Below are positions 56,277-64,000 of a stretch of 64,000 nucleotides of DNA, piece by piece; the stretch's first letter is position 1, and each line of letters starts with the position of its first letter. The notes under the pieces are model-generated. The model was not told the origin of the DNA. It saw only the letters and a program-made list of their open reading frames with translations, and did no database searches. Made by a program: the position numbers and the translations under genes. This DNA is from DATFVA01 sp963745945 (GTDB lineage: Bacteria; Bacteroidota; Ignavibacteria; Ignavibacteriales; Ignavibacteriaceae), in the NCBI GenBank assembly GCA_963745945.1, contig CAVUZG010000004.1:558001-622000 (forward strand), given 5' to 3'.

Positions 56277-58175
56277 TTATGTGTTCACCTTATCATAATC
56301 GATATAGTAGATCCTCGATTCTTTCCCCTTCAGATTATTTATTAATAGTTGAAGATTCTTACTTAATTTATCATGCTTCAATACAGGAATTTTTGTTCCG
56401 ATTATTTCAGCACTAATTGAAATATTCTCAGCAGGATCATTTAATTCAACTTCAATTACAAGATCGCCGATTTCCTGTTCGCCCGGATTAGAAACTGTTA
56501 GAACCACACGTGTTTTACCTCTTTTATCAACTCTTAATTCAACATAATCTTTTTTCGAAAACCATTTCTGAATTTCTTCTCCGGTAGTAATCCAGAAATT
56601 CTTTTTCTTCAAATCATTAATTACATCGCCTACTACGGAGATGTTTTCCGGTTTACATTGATAATCAGTATGAAGTTTAAATATGTACATTCCTCCTTCA
56701 AATAGCGTTCTGTCCAGATCCTCCTGATATGTATAAAATTGAAATTCAGGATTTGTCAATCCAAAATCTCTGATAACCTCATAATCATCCCTGGCTGTTT
56801 TGGTCATCACAATCATTCTTTTTTCTCCCCTTATGATTGTTTTCGGCACAGAACGATCCGTCAGGGAATCAGTAAGAATATATTTAAACCCGGCTTCCAG
56901 GGCTGCTTTAATTGTGTTCTGATCAAACAAACCATAAAACGGGAGTAAACCGGAAACTTTCCTACCTGTAATAGATTCAAGTTTTTGCCTGGATGTGTTC
57001 AGAATTTTTACCTGAGTTTTAAAATCATATAATGAATTAATTGTATCTGTAGCGGAAGAAAGATAACCTACATCTGCTATTGAAGAAACTTCACCGTAGT
57101 GAGTTAACTCACTTATAAGTTGGGGATCATATTCTGCCTTATCCGGATCAACAAAAAAGGTTGCTTTAACATTCGATGCCTTTAAGTAAGTAAAAATATT
57201 TCTAATATTCTGAATGTTATCTGACAATGTAGGAGCGATAACAGCAGCGGCATTATACCCTGTTGGCCAATCTCTGACGTAGGCAATGGGGACATAGGTT
57301 AACCAGTTACAGCAGTTTCTGAACAGCCTGTCAAAATACACATAATCTTCTTGCACTCCGATAACGGAATTAATTTCAAATCCCATCCATAAAAATCTTC
57401 CCTTCCCATACGTTCCATAAACAATTCCGGCTGTCTTTTTTATTTGCTGACGCACCAATCCGTCCTGTGTACGGAAGTTATACCAGAAACTTACCTGTGT
57501 AGTCCGCGGATCAAGAACTTCAACAGCCATAGGTTTATCCCAGGTTGCAATCTGCATTGGAAATCCCGTTGGAATATTTGCTGTTATAGGAAGTCCCCCA
57601 CGGAGAGTGTGAGTACTTGTTTTATTTGTATCACTTATTTCACCCGTATAGTTTACACCGAAAACATCATTGAGAAAATCCCAGCCGCGCCACTTACCAT
57701 CATCAGAATATGATGCAATACCGCTTGTGGCAAAAACACTTCCGCCTGATTGAAGATATTTTTTTATCTCAACAATTTCTTTATCACTTAATGATTTTGA
57801 ACCCGGAAGAACAAGCAATTGATAACCGTCTAATTTTCGGGTTTCTATGGATGCATCTGAAATTATATCATAATTGAGAGAATTATTATCAAGAAATTTT
57901 TTCCAGGTATTTATATTATCATTTAACCAGGTACTGCCTTCAGGCAAAATATTTTCTGTGTACCGGGAATATAGAATTGCAACTGTGGATTTTTTACTTG
58001 AGAGAATATTTTCAACTGATTTGGTTTCCGGAATTAATTCCTTTGCATCAAATCTTCCGAATACACCCTGTAAAACATAAAGATAAATTAAAATTGCCCC
58101 CAGGAGAATTACTACTCCTGATATGAGTATAACTAGTTGATTTACACTTCCTTTTTTTTTCTTTTTTAACGCCAC
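56277..58175 (-). CDS. Membrane-anchored GATase-like plus deacetylase-like protein of an exopolysaccharide locus
   Basis: A 632-residue protein, start GTG 58175, overlapping the upstream gene by 10 bp. A basic tail (KKKKKG) and one helix (~11-36) anchor it in the inner membrane with the rest periplasmic. Residues ~55-300 resemble a GATase1/DUF4350-like fold (YQLLVLPGSKSLSDKEIVEIKKYLQSGGSVFATSG; TYGKGRFLWMGFE). Residues ~305-530 follow the NodB polysaccharide deacetylase plan (LKASNVKATFFVD). The catalytic motifs are changed: TFDDG reads TLSDN and the HxxxH region reads EVSSIADVGY. A beta domain ends the protein. By position it replaces PgaB, but activity is doubtful. Confidence 0.75.
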   Translation of the reverse strand: MALKKKKKGSVNQLVILISGVVILLGAILIYLYVLQGVFGRFDAKELIPETKSVENILSSKKSTVAILYSRYTENILPEGSTWLNDNINTWKKFLDNNSLNYDIISDASIETRKLDGYQLLVLPGSKSLSDKEIVEIKKYLQSGGSVFATSGIASYSDDGKWRGWDFLNDVFGVNYTGEISDTNKTSTHTLRGGLPITANIPTGFPMQIATWDKPMAVEVLDPRTTQVSFWYNFRTQDGLVRQQIKKTAGIVYGTYGKGRFLWMGFEINSVIGVQEDYVYFDRLFRNCCNWLTYVPIAYVRDWPTGYNAAAVIAPTLSDNIQNIRNIFTYLKASNVKATFFVDPDKAEYDPQLISELTHYGEVSSIADVGYLSSATDTINSLYDFKTQVKILNTSRQKLESITGRKVSGLLPFYGLFDQNTIKAALEAGFKYILTDSLTDRSVPKTIIRGEKRMIVMTKTARDDYEVIRDFGLTNPEFQFYTYQEDLDRTLFEGGMYIFKLHTDYQCKPENISVVGDVINDLKKKNFWITTGEEIQKWFSKKDYVELRVDKRGKTRVVLTVSNPGEQEIGDLVIEVELNDPAENISISAEIIGTKIPVLKHDKLSKNLQLLINNLKGKESRIYYIDYDKVNT

Positions 58176-58606
58176 TTTAAAACACCAGTTTTTTTATCAT
58201 CTTCAGTCGGGACATATCCTTCACTGGTATATTTAAGAAATTTCCTTCCACCAGATGTTGTTTTCAACCTTACATTTTTACGTTCTTCTTCAGCAGTAGG
58301 ATAATACCTCGGTTTGACACCCTGGTATTCCGCAGCAGTAGGATAAACCCCCGGTTTGGAAACTTTTTTTAGGGGTACTGGTTCTTCAGTCACCTTATCT
58401 TTTTCAACTGTCGTATATTCTTCACGACCGTAACTTATTTCATCAGGGGTTACAAGTTCAGCACGCACAGTTGAAGGTGATGAATAAGAAGCCTGTTCTC
58501 CTCTTTTCTCCCTGACTTTGTAAAGTATATATGCACCAATTGCCAGAATGAAAGTGCAAATTGTTGCAACAAGAATTATTGTAGAAAGTATCGGAATTAA
58601 TTCCAT
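58166..58606 (-). CDS. Small one-helix membrane protein with three YPT repeats (PgaD position)
   Basis: A 146-residue protein from ATG 58606, with GAGGGA 8 bp upstream; a TTG at 58621 would add five residues. One helix (residues 4-29) is followed by a positive stretch (KVREKRGE), so the tail is probably cytoplasmic. The tail holds three related motifs: PGVYPTAAE (85-93), PRYYPTAEE (99-107) and EGYVPTEDD (129-137). No family recognised. It lies 33 bp after the GT2 synthase gene and overlaps the next gene, the place where PgaD-type accessory subunits are found, so I infer a partner role for the synthase. Confidence 0.72.
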   Translation of the reverse strand: MELIPILSTIILVATICTFILAIGAYILYKVREKRGEQASYSSPSTVRAELVTPDEISYGREEYTTVEKDKVTEEPVPLKKVSKPGVYPTAAEYQGVKPRYYPTAEEERKNVRLKTTSGGRKFLKYTSEGYVPTEDDKKTGVLKWR

Positions 58607-58638
58607 TTGTTTTTCCCTCAAAAAACATTGATATAAAA

Positions 58639-60033
58639 TTATGCTTTTACAGTACCCACCCTGTCAAGTTTTCCCCAGGTCATTTTTATACCCAGGAATT
58701 CTTCTATTGTCGACATCGCCTTACAAATATCTATTATAAGAATGAAAAACATCCTGTAAATAATTGCATAGGCAACCAATCTAAATTCTTCCTTCTCAAC
58801 TGCAATACAATAAAGGGCAGTTATCAAATCGAGTAATGCAAGCCCAGCCCACCAGAAAAATATCAAATATGAGAAACCAAATGCCACAGCAGCAATGATG
58901 AAAAAAAGATTTGCTGCAATGTTCATAGCCGGCCAGATTAAAGCTTCATAAAACATGGTCCAAAGTATAAATGTATCCCCAAAGTTTATAGAGGGATTTA
59001 TCATCAGGCGTTTATGTTTTCTTATAGATTGGATAATTCCACGCGTCCATCTATATCTTTGTTTAAGAAGCTGCTGAAGGCTTGCCGGTGCTTCAGTATA
59101 AGAAACAGAAGCCGGCTCATAATAAATTTTCCAGCCGTTTGCAAGAATTTTAAGAGTAAGGTCAGCATCTTCTGCAAAGGTATCATTCGAATAATAACCT
59201 GATTCTACTATAGCTTTTTTTCTAAAAATTCCTATCGGTCCCGGGATTATATTTACTAACCTTATATAGCTTTGAGCGCTTCTTGCCATATTTAAACCCT
59301 CAATATATTCAAGAGCCTGAAGGTCTGTTAGGAATTTATTTCTATTCAGAACCTTAACATTACCCGCAACTGCGCCGATTCCCGGATCTTCAAAATGACG
59401 AACCGCAAGTCTCACAGATTCCGGAGCGAGTTGTGAATCGCCATCCATACATAAAATTATTTCAGCATTGGAATGTTTAATTCCTGCGTTTAATGCCCTC
59501 GATTTTCCGCCATTTGGCTGGTTAATAAGTGATACTTTAATATCCGAAAGTTTTCCTTTTCGGTAACCGACTAAGCTTTCAGCTACTTCTTTAGTGCTAT
59601 CCGTTGAACCATCATTTACAATTACTATTTCATAGTTGGAATAATTGAGTTTTAAAAGAGAGTTTATAGAATCCCGGATAACTCTGGCTTCATTAAATAC
59701 TGGAACGATAATAGAAACGAACGGGAAATAATTTTTTGAAGGCTTAAAAGTATATTCATTTAAATAAAGATAAGCCAGGCTGAGTATTCCAAAATATCTG
59801 ATTAAAAGAACAAAAAGAAATATTACCAGGGCTACAATAGTTGCATACTCAACTAAAGAGCTAAAAGAGAGTATTGTCTTTGGCAGTGTGAAAATAATTA
59901 AAAGAATTAGGATGAAAGAGAAAATACCGCTTATCAGTATCCTCCGGAAGTATTTCTTTTTCAGGTTTTCCCTGTTGGAAGTTATTCCATTATTATCAAC
60001 AATTATGGGAGTCCTGATTAATTTCTTTTTCAT
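58639..60033 (-). CDS. Processive GT2 polysaccharide synthase (PgaC/IcaA-like)
   Basis: A 464-residue inner-membrane glycosyltransferase. Two helices (~30-50 and 62-92) precede a GT-A domain with VNDGSTDST (139-147), the metal site DGDSQ (197-201), EDADLT (288-293, catalytic base region) and QRYRW (325-329), the QxxRW mark of processive synthases. Two or three helices follow (~350-430) and form the translocation channel. Such enzymes make and export beta-linked homopolymers; poly-GlcNAc is likely because of the PgaA-like neighbour, but cellulose or hyaluronan-type products cannot be excluded. No PilZ domain is seen. Confidence 0.9.
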   Translation of the reverse strand: MKKKLIRTPIIVDNNGITSNRENLKKKYFRRILISGIFSFILILLIIFTLPKTILSFSSLVEYATIVALVIFLFVLLIRYFGILSLAYLYLNEYTFKPSKNYFPFVSIIVPVFNEARVIRDSINSLLKLNYSNYEIVIVNDGSTDSTKEVAESLVGYRKGKLSDIKVSLINQPNGGKSRALNAGIKHSNAEIILCMDGDSQLAPESVRLAVRHFEDPGIGAVAGNVKVLNRNKFLTDLQALEYIEGLNMARSAQSYIRLVNIIPGPIGIFRKKAIVESGYYSNDTFAEDADLTLKILANGWKIYYEPASVSYTEAPASLQQLLKQRYRWTRGIIQSIRKHKRLMINPSINFGDTFILWTMFYEALIWPAMNIAANLFFIIAAVAFGFSYLIFFWWAGLALLDLITALYCIAVEKEEFRLVAYAIIYRMFFILIIDICKAMSTIEEFLGIKMTWGKLDRVGTVKA

Positions 60034-60159
60034 CTTCTTATAGAATTGTATTAAAAACCCTCAATATCTTTAAAAATTCAATTTTAATGCCATATGTAAA
60101 TGAAGTATTAACCTAATATTCGCACTTTCAAAAACATAATAGTGCATTGAATACCCTAA

Positions 60160-60180
60160 CTTGTATCAATTATATACAAG
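60160..60180. repeat. Short inverted repeat upstream of the GT2 synthase gene
   Basis: CTTGTAT and ATACAAG with a 7-bp spacer lie in the 220-bp gap between the TPR-barrel exporter gene and the synthase gene. It could be an operator or a weak hairpin; there is no T-run. Confidence 0.4.
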
Positions 60181-60253
60181 AAATATTAATCGAATTTTAA
60201 TCTTTATACTAAATAAATTTTAACAAAACTCTGAAAATCTTGTCCAAAGGAGA

Positions 60254-63106
60254 TCAGAAGGTCCAGAAAGCTGCCATATTAAATGATGTTGAACTATACC
60301 CCAGATTCTGTCTCTCAGTACTTCCAGTACTAATTCTTCCCTGCAATGTAAAATGATATGCTAATAATATTTTTGCAGAAGCAAAAGCTTCTCTGATAAT
60401 AAAATTATTTTCCGGAATAATTCCGATTTTACCACCAATCTTTAATTCATTTTCATTATTTTGAATTATATTCCATTCACCCCACAAACTATGTGATTGA
60501 AAATTTGATGGGGAGTAATATAAATTCGAATAATTATTAAAACCAAGAAGATAAAATTCATAACCAGCTGCCAATTCATCGAAACCTTTCCCAACCCTAA
60601 CCATCAAACTATTCCCCTTATTACCATCCGACACAAAATAATAGCTATAATATCCCGAGGCTAATAACTTAGATTCCGAATGGTAATTGCAATTTAATCT
60701 TACCATATCAACTTTTAGTCTTTGGTTAACAAGTAGAGGAGAATAAAATATTTGTGCGGCATCCTGTGAGGCGTAATCAAGGCTACCTAAATAATTTTTA
60801 GCTTCAGCTTTTAAAAATGCTGTCCCAACAAGTATGTCCTGATTATTTTCAAAAAATGTTTTACCTGCTGAAAATCCCACAGAATAAATTTTATTAAATC
60901 TTAAATTCATTAATCCTTTAATTGTGTAAAAATTCAATCCGTAAGATGATGAATCAATCTCACCTCTATACGCTGATACTCCTAAGGAAATAAAATTATT
61001 TAATCCGGTTTCGAGCATCAACCCTTGTAATGAATATTTAAAATCATAGTTATCGAAATAAAAACTTGCTTCGGGATTAATTAAAAAGTATGATGGGAAA
61101 TTAAAGGAGGTAAAATCTCCCTTACCTTCACCTAACCAGCTTAACCGTGTTTGTATAAGTTTAGAGCCTGGGGATTGGGCTAATAATTCACTATAAATTA
61201 TCCGGGCTTTATCATACTGCTTTAATTGGAAATATGCATCTCCCATATACATTTTAATTTCAGCATCATCGGGATGGGAAAGGTTAAGATTCTTTAAGAC
61301 TTCTAAAGCCGATAACGGATCATTACTCCATAATAAAACTTCGGCTCTTTTTTTATCGATTTCATATACATAGGATTGATTAAGTATAGTATTATAGATT
61401 CCAATTGCTCGTTTGTAATTCTTTGCACAAATATATGCATCAGCTTCTTCCAAAAGGACATTATTATCAGGCTGAGTGAGGGAGTTATATTTTTCAAAAA
61501 GATTTATTGCACCATAACAATCCTGTTGTGAAATCTTCTGCCTGGCATCTTCAAGAATAGAATAAAGTTCGTTCTGATAGTTTATCTTTGACTGTTTTTT
61601 AATTTCAAATTTTAATTTTGCAACTTCAATGTTTGAAGGATCTATTTCCCCGGCGCTGGAAGAATAAAGATCTGCATCATTAATATTATTTTGTTGAAAT
61701 TTTAACATGGCTAAGGTAAGTAAAGCATCAAAATTTTCCGGTTCTCTGTTTAAAACTTCGTTTAGAAGTTTTTCTGCTATACTAAGCTCAATATTCTGCC
61801 ATACGTAGATTTGCGCTCTTAATAATTTATAATTTGTACTGTCCGGATACTGAAGAATCAAAACATCAAGTTCGTTGCCTGCAAGTTTATATTGTTTATT
61901 CCATGCTGTATTTTTTATATAAAGAAATCTTACATTGGTATCATCGGGATGATAAGCCAGGTAGCTGGAATATAATTCAACTGCCCTATCGAACTTACTT
62001 AATGCAGTATAATAACCTGCAAGTTTCAGTAATATTTCTCTGTTACCTGGATTTTGCTCTAATTTTTTTTCTAACGTTGTAATCTGATCAGTATAATATT
62101 TATTTCTTGCTGAATTAACAGTTTCCCATAATCTTTTGACTATGTCTGTACTGCCATCCTGCTGTTTTAATATCAATACCTGCTGATATGCTTCTTCGTA
62201 CCTGTTAACATTCATAAGTTCGTTTATCAGCTTAATTCTTGTGTCGCTATCATTAAAATTTTTCTTTAGCCTTCTGAAATAGACATCAATGATATAACCG
62301 GGAGTTTTTGTAATCCCGGATTTATATTGCCTGTAACTTGCCGTATCATTAAAAGTATATATATATCCATTCCCTTTTGCCCTCTCCAATCCATCCATCG
62401 CTTCTTTAAAAAATGGTTTTAATTTAAGAGCATTTTCAAAAGCGCTAATAGCCGGTTTTGTTTTTCCGAGCCAAAAAAGGAAATATCCATAGCGTGACCA
62501 CAACCGCTGATCTTCAGGAAATTCTTCGGTATATTTTTTAAGGATTGGTTCACCCTTGGAGATATGATTATTCTTTGCGAGTATCTCGGTATAACGAATT
62601 ATTTCATCGGGAGAGGCTTTTTCCATGCTAAGATATTTATCGTACCAAATTTCGGCTTCGGCCCATTCACCCAAATTTTTATACGATTTTCCAATCTGCA
62701 AATAATTTATTGGTTTTCCAGGATCAATTGCTATCTCTCTTTTATAACCCTCTATATCGTTGTAGATCAATTTATACCATTCACCAGTCACCCTATCAAG
62801 ATTTTCGTTTATCAGTGAATTCTCAGGTTCAAGTTTTTTTGCCGATCTGAAATCATATACTGAGGCTTCAAATTGGCCTCTGTGCTCATAAGCTAATCCC
62901 CGCAGGTTGTAGCCTTCTGCTTGTTGTGGTTTTGCAGATATATAATTATTGAGGAGATTGATTGCCTCACCAAATCTGCCGGATTTCATAAGATTCAGGG
63001 ATTCTGTTTTAAGATCTTCTGTGTGGGGTTGAGGCTGTGCAATTAACGATGGGACAATTACTATAAAGTTAAAAAGAATAGCAAAAAAGATATTGATAAT
63101 ATTCAT
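60254..63106 (-). CDS. TPR plus outer-membrane beta-barrel protein (PgaA/YaiO-like exporter)
   Basis: A 950-residue exported protein. The signal peptide ends near SLIAQ (residue ~23). About a dozen tetratricopeptide repeats fill ~30-660, for example AINLLNNYISAKPQQAEGYNLRGLAYEH and KARIIYSELLAQSPGSKLIQTRLSWL. The last ~280 residues are alternating amphipathic strands ending SSTSFNMAAFWTF, a terminal barrel strand with final Phe. This is the layout of PgaA (TPR plus barrel) and of YaiO-family barrels. It likely guides the polymer made by the GT2 synthase through the outer membrane. It lies 220 bp before the synthase gene. Confidence 0.82.
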   Translation of the reverse strand: MNIINIFFAILFNFIVIVPSLIAQPQPHTEDLKTESLNLMKSGRFGEAINLLNNYISAKPQQAEGYNLRGLAYEHRGQFEASVYDFRSAKKLEPENSLINENLDRVTGEWYKLIYNDIEGYKREIAIDPGKPINYLQIGKSYKNLGEWAEAEIWYDKYLSMEKASPDEIIRYTEILAKNNHISKGEPILKKYTEEFPEDQRLWSRYGYFLFWLGKTKPAISAFENALKLKPFFKEAMDGLERAKGNGYIYTFNDTASYRQYKSGITKTPGYIIDVYFRRLKKNFNDSDTRIKLINELMNVNRYEEAYQQVLILKQQDGSTDIVKRLWETVNSARNKYYTDQITTLEKKLEQNPGNREILLKLAGYYTALSKFDRAVELYSSYLAYHPDDTNVRFLYIKNTAWNKQYKLAGNELDVLILQYPDSTNYKLLRAQIYVWQNIELSIAEKLLNEVLNREPENFDALLTLAMLKFQQNNINDADLYSSSAGEIDPSNIEVAKLKFEIKKQSKINYQNELYSILEDARQKISQQDCYGAINLFEKYNSLTQPDNNVLLEEADAYICAKNYKRAIGIYNTILNQSYVYEIDKKRAEVLLWSNDPLSALEVLKNLNLSHPDDAEIKMYMGDAYFQLKQYDKARIIYSELLAQSPGSKLIQTRLSWLGEGKGDFTSFNFPSYFLINPEASFYFDNYDFKYSLQGLMLETGLNNFISLGVSAYRGEIDSSSYGLNFYTIKGLMNLRFNKIYSVGFSAGKTFFENNQDILVGTAFLKAEAKNYLGSLDYASQDAAQIFYSPLLVNQRLKVDMVRLNCNYHSESKLLASGYYSYYFVSDGNKGNSLMVRVGKGFDELAAGYEFYLLGFNNYSNLYYSPSNFQSHSLWGEWNIIQNNENELKIGGKIGIIPENNFIIREAFASAKILLAYHFTLQGRISTGSTERQNLGYSSTSFNMAAFWTF

Positions 63107-63114
63107 TTCAATTT

Positions 63115-64000
63115 TTAGTAGTAGAATAACTGGCCAAGGCTCTTTTGTGAATTCAATGTCAGTCTTTGAATCATATCTTCAGCATTTTTTATTGATTCAT
63201 CCACTTTTAATGCAAGAACAGAAATATAAGGGATAACCTTTTCAATGTACTCGGGATCGCTGCCTGGAAGATTACCTTTTATTCGGCTGATAAATTTATT
63301 AATTGTTCCCGAATTATCTTTGGTTACCATTACAACAACACTATTTGAAATAAGACATATCTTATCTTTTTTATCACCAGATAATCTGATAATATTCATT
63401 AGCTGATTAATGGTAAGCAATCCTTCCTGTTCAGCTTGTGGATCCAATCTGAAAGATACCAGCGTGAAAATCTGGCCGGTACTTCTGAACAAAGCAATCT
63501 GGTTATTAAGAATTAATTGAAAATCGTTGAGGTTATAGAAGTTGGTGAAAGTGTAATTTTCAGCAGGTATATCCAATTCTGCCAGAGATTTATACTGTAA
63601 ACCTGCTTCAGTTATTGCAGTAGTATGGGTGTCTTTCTTTTTGCCTCCAAAATCATCAATGATACCTTTATTAGGCTCTAAATGATAACTTGCTGAAAAC
63701 TTACCCTGAGTATGTCCAATATTAGGAGTAATAGTAATTTTGCCTCCCTGCACTCCTTCCGGGATTTCTTCTTTATTCAAATACAAGATACCTGTAGAAT
63801 TGGTTGCAATTGTGTCAGCTAAAGCATTAGCAGCCGGAGTTGCAGGATCTCCTAAAATAAATAAGCTTGTTACACCATCATTTTCTATTGCTTCAGTTGT
63901 TTCAATAAATACATCCTGCAGTAAAGTCAGATTCATAAAACTTACAAAAGGTGTAAGTTCGTCAAATACCATTTTATTTGGTTGATATTGTTCAACAACG
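63115..64000 (-). CDS. Partial protein of unknown function at right edge (possible degenerate GGDEF-like C-terminus)
   Basis: The frame is open through base 64000 (VVEQYQPNK precedes the first internal Met at 63972), so the gene continues outside. About 295 residues are visible, without a signal peptide or helix. The C-terminal part (FTLVSFRLDPQAEQEGLLTINQ, ICLISNSVVVMVTKD) has a faint likeness to a GGDEF domain that has lost its GGDEF motif; this is weak. It ends 8 bp before the TPR-barrel gene, so it probably belongs to the same exopolysaccharide operon. Confidence 0.6.
   Translation of the reverse strand, partial: VVEQYQPNKMVFDELTPFVSFMNLTLLQDVFIETTEAIENDGVTSLFILGDPATPAANALADTIATNSTGILYLNKEEIPEGVQGGKITITPNIGHTQGKFSASYHLEPNKGIIDDFGGKKKDTHTTAITEAGLQYKSLAELDIPAENYTFTNFYNLNDFQLILNNQIALFRSTGQIFTLVSFRLDPQAEQEGLLTINQLMNIIRLSGDKKDKICLISNSVVVMVTKDNSGTINKFISRIKGNLPGSDPEYIEKVIPYISVLALKVDESIKNAEDMIQRLTLNSQKSLGQLFYY

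Noticed and set aside
1..64000. CRISPR arrays, tRNA/rRNA genes, prophage or IS elements
   Set aside because: No regularly spaced repeats, no tRNA-like cloverleaf or rRNA sequence and no transposase, integrase or phage proteins were recognised on reading.

Overview
The window looks like a chromosomal segment of a low-GC Gram-negative bacterium of the Bacteroidota/Chlorobi/Ignavibacteria group. This is inferred from gene content only: a gingipain-type peptidase with a C-terminal type IX secretion sorting domain (YPNPF motif), Omp85 and Wzi-like outer-membrane proteins, RNase HIII, a full fab operon and propionate/branched-chain acyl-CoA genes. Shine-Dalgarno sites are clear at many genes (for example before the DinB-like gene, lexA and the acyl-CoA dehydrogenase gene). 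I saw no rRNA, tRNA, CRISPR array, phage gene or IS transposase.

Layout. 1-6.1 kb: the 5' end of glmS and a giant secreted C25 peptidase. 6.2-17.6 kb: a surface-polysaccharide locus with a Wzi-like protein, a phosphoglycosyl transferase and an aminotransferase on the minus strand. After a 474-bp AT-rich divergent gap come three glycosyltransferases and a second DegT-type protein on the plus strand, converging on an O-antigen ligase/polymerase-like protein and a MurJ-family flippase. 17.6-24.8 kb: housekeeping and envelope genes (RNase HIII, DinB-like, a CHASE3/PAS histidine kinase, RlpA, RsmE, an Omp85-like protein), plus a candidate small RNA and a 37-residue membrane-peptide ORF. 24.9-35.4 kb: gcvP with a strong terminator, then the minus-strand lipid operon DUF177-rpmF-plsX-fabH-fabD-DUF3109-fabG-acpP-fabF-rnc. 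35.6-47.2 kb (plus strand): NatAB-like ABC exporter, PrsW-like protease, nadD, epimerase, meaB, acyl-CoA dehydrogenase, carboxyltransferase, an NtrC-type regulator and a HIT protein.

47.2-51.1 kb (minus strand): dinB (Pol IV), a DUF72 protein, an outer-membrane protein and lexA are closely spaced in one direction. They lie behind a promoter that overlaps a perfect 13+13 bp palindrome, a good candidate for this organism's LexA operator. A 116-bp nested inverted-repeat element sits directly upstream.

51.2-64 kb (minus strand): the most distinctive region. It resembles a Pga/poly-GlcNAc-type exopolysaccharide system: a TPR plus beta-barrel exporter (PgaA-like), a processive GT2 synthase with QxxRW (PgaC-like), a small one-helix membrane protein with three YPT-type repeats in the PgaD position, and a membrane-anchored GATase-like plus deacetylase-like protein that lacks the usual metal ligands. 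Next come a twice-frameshifted paralogue of that protein and a large PAS/histidine-kinase/receiver protein whose ATP-binding motifs are eroded. A partial, unrecognised protein lies at the right edge. The combination suggests a divergent exopolysaccharide machine in which both the modifying enzyme and its linked sensor kinase may act as non-catalytic proteins.
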